NCBI RefSeq assembly: GCF_033170155.1
Contig: NZ_CP137079.1
Coordinates: 3,162,001-3,226,000 of the forward strand
Direction: 5' to 3'
DNA length: 64,000 nt
Origin: Raineyella sp. W15-4
GTDB taxonomy: Bacteria > Actinomycetota > Actinomycetes > Propionibacteriales > Propionibacteriaceae
How positions within the stretch are numbered: position 1 is the first letter of the stretch; every line of letters begins with the position of its first letter. The notes beneath the pieces are model-generated. The model saw only the letters and a list, made by a program, of their open reading frames with translations. It did no database searches and was not told the DNA's origin. The position numbers were made by a program, and so were the translations under genes. Positions 60,643-64,000 of the stretch are shown here, piece by piece.

Positions 60643-61631
60643 GCGAACTGGCAGTGGCCTCCGCCGAGCTGCCCGACGCCGGGCCGCGCACCGGCCGGAT
60701 CGGCCTGCTGGTGATGAAACGGCTGGGCTCGGGGGTGTTCGTGCTGTGGGTGGCGGTGACCCTCACCTTCCTGGCGGTGCACCTCGCCCCGGGCGACACC
60801 GTGTCGCTGCTGCTCGGCGAGAACCGCGACGACCCGGTGCTGCGGGCCCAGACGATCGAGCGATGGGGCCTCGACCAGCCCGTGTGGGTGCAGTACCTGA
60901 CCTACCTGGCCCGGATCCCCTCCGGTGACCTCGGCACCTCCTACACGCTGCGCCGACCGGTCGCTGACCTGATCGTCGCCGGGATGGGACCGACCTTCCA
61001 GCTCACCGCGGCAGCAGCGGTGTCCGCCGTCGTCATCGCCGTGGTGGCGGCCGTGCTGACCACCGCGAACATTCCCGCGTTGCGGCCGGTGGCGGCGACC
61101 GTCGAACTGGTCCTGCTGTCGGCTCCGCCCTTCTGGCTGGCGATCGTGCTGCTGTGGGGCATCTCGTTCCGGCTGGGCTGGTTCTCCATCGTCGACCGGG
61201 GCAGCTGGCAGGCGCTGGTCCTGCCCACCGCGTCGTTGGCGCTGCCGATCGGCGCCTATCTCACCCAGGTGCTGGTGGAGGGGATCGAGCGGGCGATGGA
61301 GCAGCCCTTCGTGATCACTGCCCGCGCCCGCGGCATCTCCCTGTTCACCGCCCGGGCCCGGCACGCCCTGCGGCACGCCGCCCTGCCGGCGGCGAACCTG
61401 GTCGGGCTGATCGTCGGCAGTCTGCTCGGCGGGGCGGTGATCGTCGAACAGGTCTTCGGCCGCCCCGGCCTCGGCCAGCTCGCCGTCGACGCGGTCACGG
61501 TCAAGGACATCCCGCTGATCCTCGGCACCACCCTGGTCAGCACCGCCGCGTTCGTTCTGGTGTCCACCGTGGTCGACACGGTGGCGATCGTCATCGACCC
61601 GCGGCTGCGGACCTCCCGAGGGGGCGCGTGA
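60639..61631 (+). CDS. ABC transporter permease, DppB type
   Basis: 330 residues, ATGA overlap. Six hydrophobic segments; the N-terminal LGSGVFVLWVAVTLTFLAVH and the GDLGTSYTLRRPV loop are typical of dipeptide/nickel permeases, with the coupling-helix region ARARGISLFTARARHALRHA. Pairs with the next gene. Confidence 0.93.
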   Translation: MSELAVASAELPDAGPRTGRIGLLVMKRLGSGVFVLWVAVTLTFLAVHLAPGDTVSLLLGENRDDPVLRAQTIERWGLDQPVWVQYLTYLARIPSGDLGTSYTLRRPVADLIVAGMGPTFQLTAAAAVSAVVIAVVAAVLTTANIPALRPVAATVELVLLSAPPFWLAIVLLWGISFRLGWFSIVDRGSWQALVLPTASLALPIGAYLTQVLVEGIERAMEQPFVITARARGISLFTARARHALRHAALPAANLVGLIVGSLLGGAVIVEQVFGRPGLGQLAVDAVTVKDIPLILGTTLVSTAAFVLVSTVVDTVAIVIDPRLRTSRGGA

Positions 61632-62503
61632 TGGCCGTCGACTCGCTCACCGCCGCCCGGGTCGCCACCGTCCGGCGGGACACCTGGGCCCGGCTGGCCG
61701 GGGTGCCGTGGGGAGTGGTGTTCTCGCTGCTCGTCCTGCTGCTGACCACTGTCGCCGCGATTGCCCCGCAACTGCTGGCACCCGGTGACCCGCTGCACGC
61801 CGACCCGCTGCAGTCCCATTTGCCGCCCGGCCCGGGCCATCCCGCCGGGACGGACATCCAGGGTCGGGACGTGCTGACCCGGATCATTCACGGCGCCCGC
61901 TACTCGATGCTGATCGGCCTGGGCGCCACGGCCACCGCGGTGATTCTCGGAGTGGTCCTCGGCGCCCTGGCGGGGGCCGCCCCGGCGTGGGCCGACCGGG
62001 TCGTCTCGCGGCTCGTCGATGTGGTCGCGTCCTTCCCGGAGGTCCTGCTGGCGCTGCTGATGATCGCCTTCACCGGCCGCGGGACGCTCAACCTCGTCCT
62101 CGCCCTCGGGGTGGCCGGGCTGCCCAAGTACGCCCGCACCGTGCGCTCGAACGTACGCCTGGCCGGCGCCGCCGGGTACGTCGAGCAGGCCCGTACGTTC
62201 GGGATCTCGCGGGCCCGCATCCTGGCCCGGCACGTGCTGCCCAACGCGCTCGGCGCCCTGCCGGTGATCGTCACCATCGGTTTCGGCGGTGCCATCATCG
62301 GCGCCTCGGGCCTCAGCTTCCTCGGCCTCGGCCCGCAACCGCCGGCCGCCGAATGGGGCCTGATGCTCTCGGAGAGCCGCGCCTATCTGCGCCAGGCCTG
62401 GTGGAGCGGCGTCTTCCCCGGCGCCGCCCTCACCCTCGTGGTCATCGCGGCCACGATCCTCGGCCGGGCCCTGCAGGCCCGCTACGAACGGAGGAACCGA
62501 TGA
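61631..62503 (+). CDS. ABC transporter permease, DppC type
   Basis: 290 residues, one-base overlap with dppB-like stop. GTDIQGRDVLTRIIHGARYS, the EQARTFGISRARILARHVLP coupling region and FLGLGPQPPAAEWGLML are DppC hallmarks. Six hydrophobic segments. Confidence 0.93.
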   Translation: MAVDSLTAARVATVRRDTWARLAGVPWGVVFSLLVLLLTTVAAIAPQLLAPGDPLHADPLQSHLPPGPGHPAGTDIQGRDVLTRIIHGARYSMLIGLGATATAVILGVVLGALAGAAPAWADRVVSRLVDVVASFPEVLLALLMIAFTGRGTLNLVLALGVAGLPKYARTVRSNVRLAGAAGYVEQARTFGISRARILARHVLPNALGALPVIVTIGFGGAIIGASGLSFLGLGPQPPAAEWGLMLSESRAYLRQAWWSGVFPGAALTLVVIAATILGRALQARYERRNR

Positions 62504-64000
62504 CCACCGAGGCCCGGACGCGGACCGTCACCGCCGGCCCCACCGACGAGGCCCGCCAGGTCCTCCGGGTCCGAGACCTGCAGGTCCGCTTCACCGGACG
62601 CCACCGCCAGGTCCACGCCGTCCGCGGCATCGACCTGGAGGTGTCCCGAGGTGAAGCGGTCGCCATCGTCGGGGAGTCCGGATCGGGCAAGTCCGTCACC
62701 GCCCGCACCCTCGTCGGCCTGCCGGGTCCGGGGGCACAGGTGCGCGCCGCCGAGTTCCGGATCGGCGAGGTGGATGCCCGTACGCTGTCCGAGGCGGGGT
62801 GGCGCCGGCTCCGCGGTCGCCGGATCGGCCTGGTGCTGCAGGACGCCCTCAGTTCCCTGGATCCGCTGCGGACCGTACGCCACGAGGTGGCCGAGACACT
62901 GATCACCCACCGGCTGGTGCCCCGATCCGAGGTCGGGACGAGGGTGCTGGAGACCCTGGACCTCGTCGGGTTCCCGGACCCGGCCCGGCGGGCCGACCAG
63001 TATCCGCACCAGCTGTCCGGCGGGCTGCGCCAGCGGGCCCTGATCGCCGCGGCGCTCGCCGCGGATCCGGCCCTGCTGGTGGCCGACGAACCCACCACGG
63101 CGCTCGACGTCACGGTCCAGGCCCAGATCCTCGACCTGCTCTCCCAGCGGCGCGACGCCGGGACCGCCCTGCTGCTCATCTCCCACGACCTTGCCGTCGT
63201 CTCCCGGATCGCCGACCGGGTGCTGGTGATGCGCGACGGTGAGATCGTGGAGAGCGGCCCGACCGAGCAGGTGCTCTCCGACCCGAAGCACGAGTACACC
63301 CAGCGGTTGCTGCGCGCGATCCCCTCGGCCGCCACCCGCGGGAGCAGACTGAGCGACGCGGGCAGTGGGCCCGCCGGGGCCGACGTGTCCCGGTCGACGG
63401 CGGACGACCGGATCGGCGGGCCGGTGCTGACCGCCGAGCACGTCAGCCGGTCGTTCGCCCTGCCCGGCCGCCACCGCCTGCTGGCCGTCGACGACGTCAG
63501 CCTCACCGTACGGCCCGGACAGCGACTCGGCGTCGTCGGCGAATCAGGGTCCGGCAAGAGCACCCTGGCCCGGATCCTGCTCGGCCTGCTGCCGCCCGAC
63601 TCCGGCACGGTCGGCGTGCTCGGCACCGGCTGGGCCACCGCCCGCGGGGAAGAGGCCACCCGGGTCCGGCGGGCCGTCCAGTTCATCTCCCAGGACCCGC
63701 TCGGCTCGTTCGACCCGCGCTACACCGTCGGCGACCTCCTCACCGAACCGCTGCGCGGCGTGCTCCCCCGCGACCAGCGCCCGGATCGGGTGGCGGAACT
63801 GCTGCGGCTGACCCACCTCGAGCCCGACCTGCTCAGCGCGATGCCCCGTACGCTGTCCGGCGGTCAGCGACAGCGGGTCAGCATCGCCCGGGCGCTCGCG
63901 CTGCGGCCCTCGGTCCTCGTCTGCGACGAGCCGGTCTCGGCGCTCGACGTGTCCATCCAGGCGCAGATCCTCGACCTGCTGGACGACCTCAACCGGCGCA
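62500..64000 (+). CDS. ABC transporter ATP-binding protein, fused DppD-DppF type (runs off window)
   Basis: ATG 62500 overlaps the permease stop by 4 bp; the frame is open to 64000 (500 complete codons). Two nucleotide-binding domains are visible: Walker A GESGSGKS (twice, near residues 64 and 348), signature LSGGLRQR and LSGGQRQR, Walker B LLVADEPTTALD and VLVCDEPVSALD. One polypeptide thus supplies both ATPases. The substrate-binding protein is not in the window and is expected downstream. Confidence 0.93.
   Translation, partial: MTTEARTRTVTAGPTDEARQVLRVRDLQVRFTGRHRQVHAVRGIDLEVSRGEAVAIVGESGSGKSVTARTLVGLPGPGAQVRAAEFRIGEVDARTLSEAGWRRLRGRRIGLVLQDALSSLDPLRTVRHEVAETLITHRLVPRSEVGTRVLETLDLVGFPDPARRADQYPHQLSGGLRQRALIAAALAADPALLVADEPTTALDVTVQAQILDLLSQRRDAGTALLLISHDLAVVSRIADRVLVMRDGEIVESGPTEQVLSDPKHEYTQRLLRAIPSAATRGSRLSDAGSGPAGADVSRSTADDRIGGPVLTAEHVSRSFALPGRHRLLAVDDVSLTVRPGQRLGVVGESGSGKSTLARILLGLLPPDSGTVGVLGTGWATARGEEATRVRRAVQFISQDPLGSFDPRYTVGDLLTEPLRGVLPRDQRPDRVAELLRLTHLEPDLLSAMPRTLSGGQRQRVSIARALALRPSVLVCDEPVSALDVSIQAQILDLLDDLNRR

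Noticed and set aside
1-64000. tRNA, rRNA, integrase and attachment-site signals
   Set aside because: I read for cloverleaf-type and rRNA sequences and for tyrosine or serine integrases and saw none, so the islands here cannot be assigned to a prophage or ICE from this window.

Overview
The window comes from a high-GC actinobacterium (Actinomycetota). Pointers are the very GC-rich wobble positions, several likely leaderless genes, a HAIR (HspR) operator before clpB, Tat-exported proteins, a DUF5302 gene, alternative zinc-free ribosomal proteins next to a CobW-like gene as in mycobacteria, and a Cys-containing leader peptide. A member of the Propionibacteriales would fit, but that placement is only inference.

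Layout. 1-11.8 kb: a cell-surface glycan locus, with three DUF6541-type membrane proteins in tandem (the last cut by the window edge), a GT-C membrane glycosyltransferase, a flippase, two GT2 and two GT4 glycosyltransferases and a DUF2304 protein. 12.0-14.4 kb: an 807-residue multidomain protein of unknown role. 14.4-16.7 kb: a less GC-rich island holding what I read as a minimal RiPP cassette, a 36-residue precursor ending in CxxxCxxxC followed by a radical SAM/SPASM maturase. 16.9-22.2 kb: quinone oxidoreductase, a lipoprotein, and an LGFP-repeat/M15-peptidase gene cut cleanly by an IS256-family element with an 8-bp target duplication. 22.5-25.5 kb: two small unknown genes and a leaderless HTH-type gene. 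25.5-27.5 kb: a Kiwa (KwaA-KwaB) anti-phage system followed by a third, nuclease-like gene. 27.7-37.0 kb: a LacI-controlled catabolic cluster (CE4-type deacetylase/imidase, asparaginase, MFS transporter, two SDRs) interrupted by an IS21-family element.

37.4-50.9 kb: two Tat-exported choice-of-anchor-like paralogues, a citrate-lyase-beta-like enzyme divergent from an aldehyde dehydrogenase, a TetR regulator divergent from an alpha-amylase-family enzyme, a MazEF-type toxin-antitoxin pair, several small housekeeping-type genes, and a probable Zur regulon (L28, L33, S14 and L31 paralogues opposite a CobW-like protein with a degenerate P-loop). 51.0-56.2 kb: clpB with a HAIR box, a YjbR/MmcQ-like protein, a zinc alcohol dehydrogenase and an NTF2-like protein. 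56.3-64.0 kb: a translationally coupled operon headed by a CysCys leader peptide. It encodes an amidohydrolase, a glutathionyl-hydroquinone-reductase-like protein, a GNAT-GST fusion, and two permeases and a double-ATPase of a peptide-type ABC transporter that runs off the window. I infer uptake and breakdown of organosulfur compounds.

The candidates for something undescribed are the two-gene RiPP cassette, the three-gene Kiwa variant, the 807-residue duplicated-domain protein, and the leader-controlled GNAT-GST operon.
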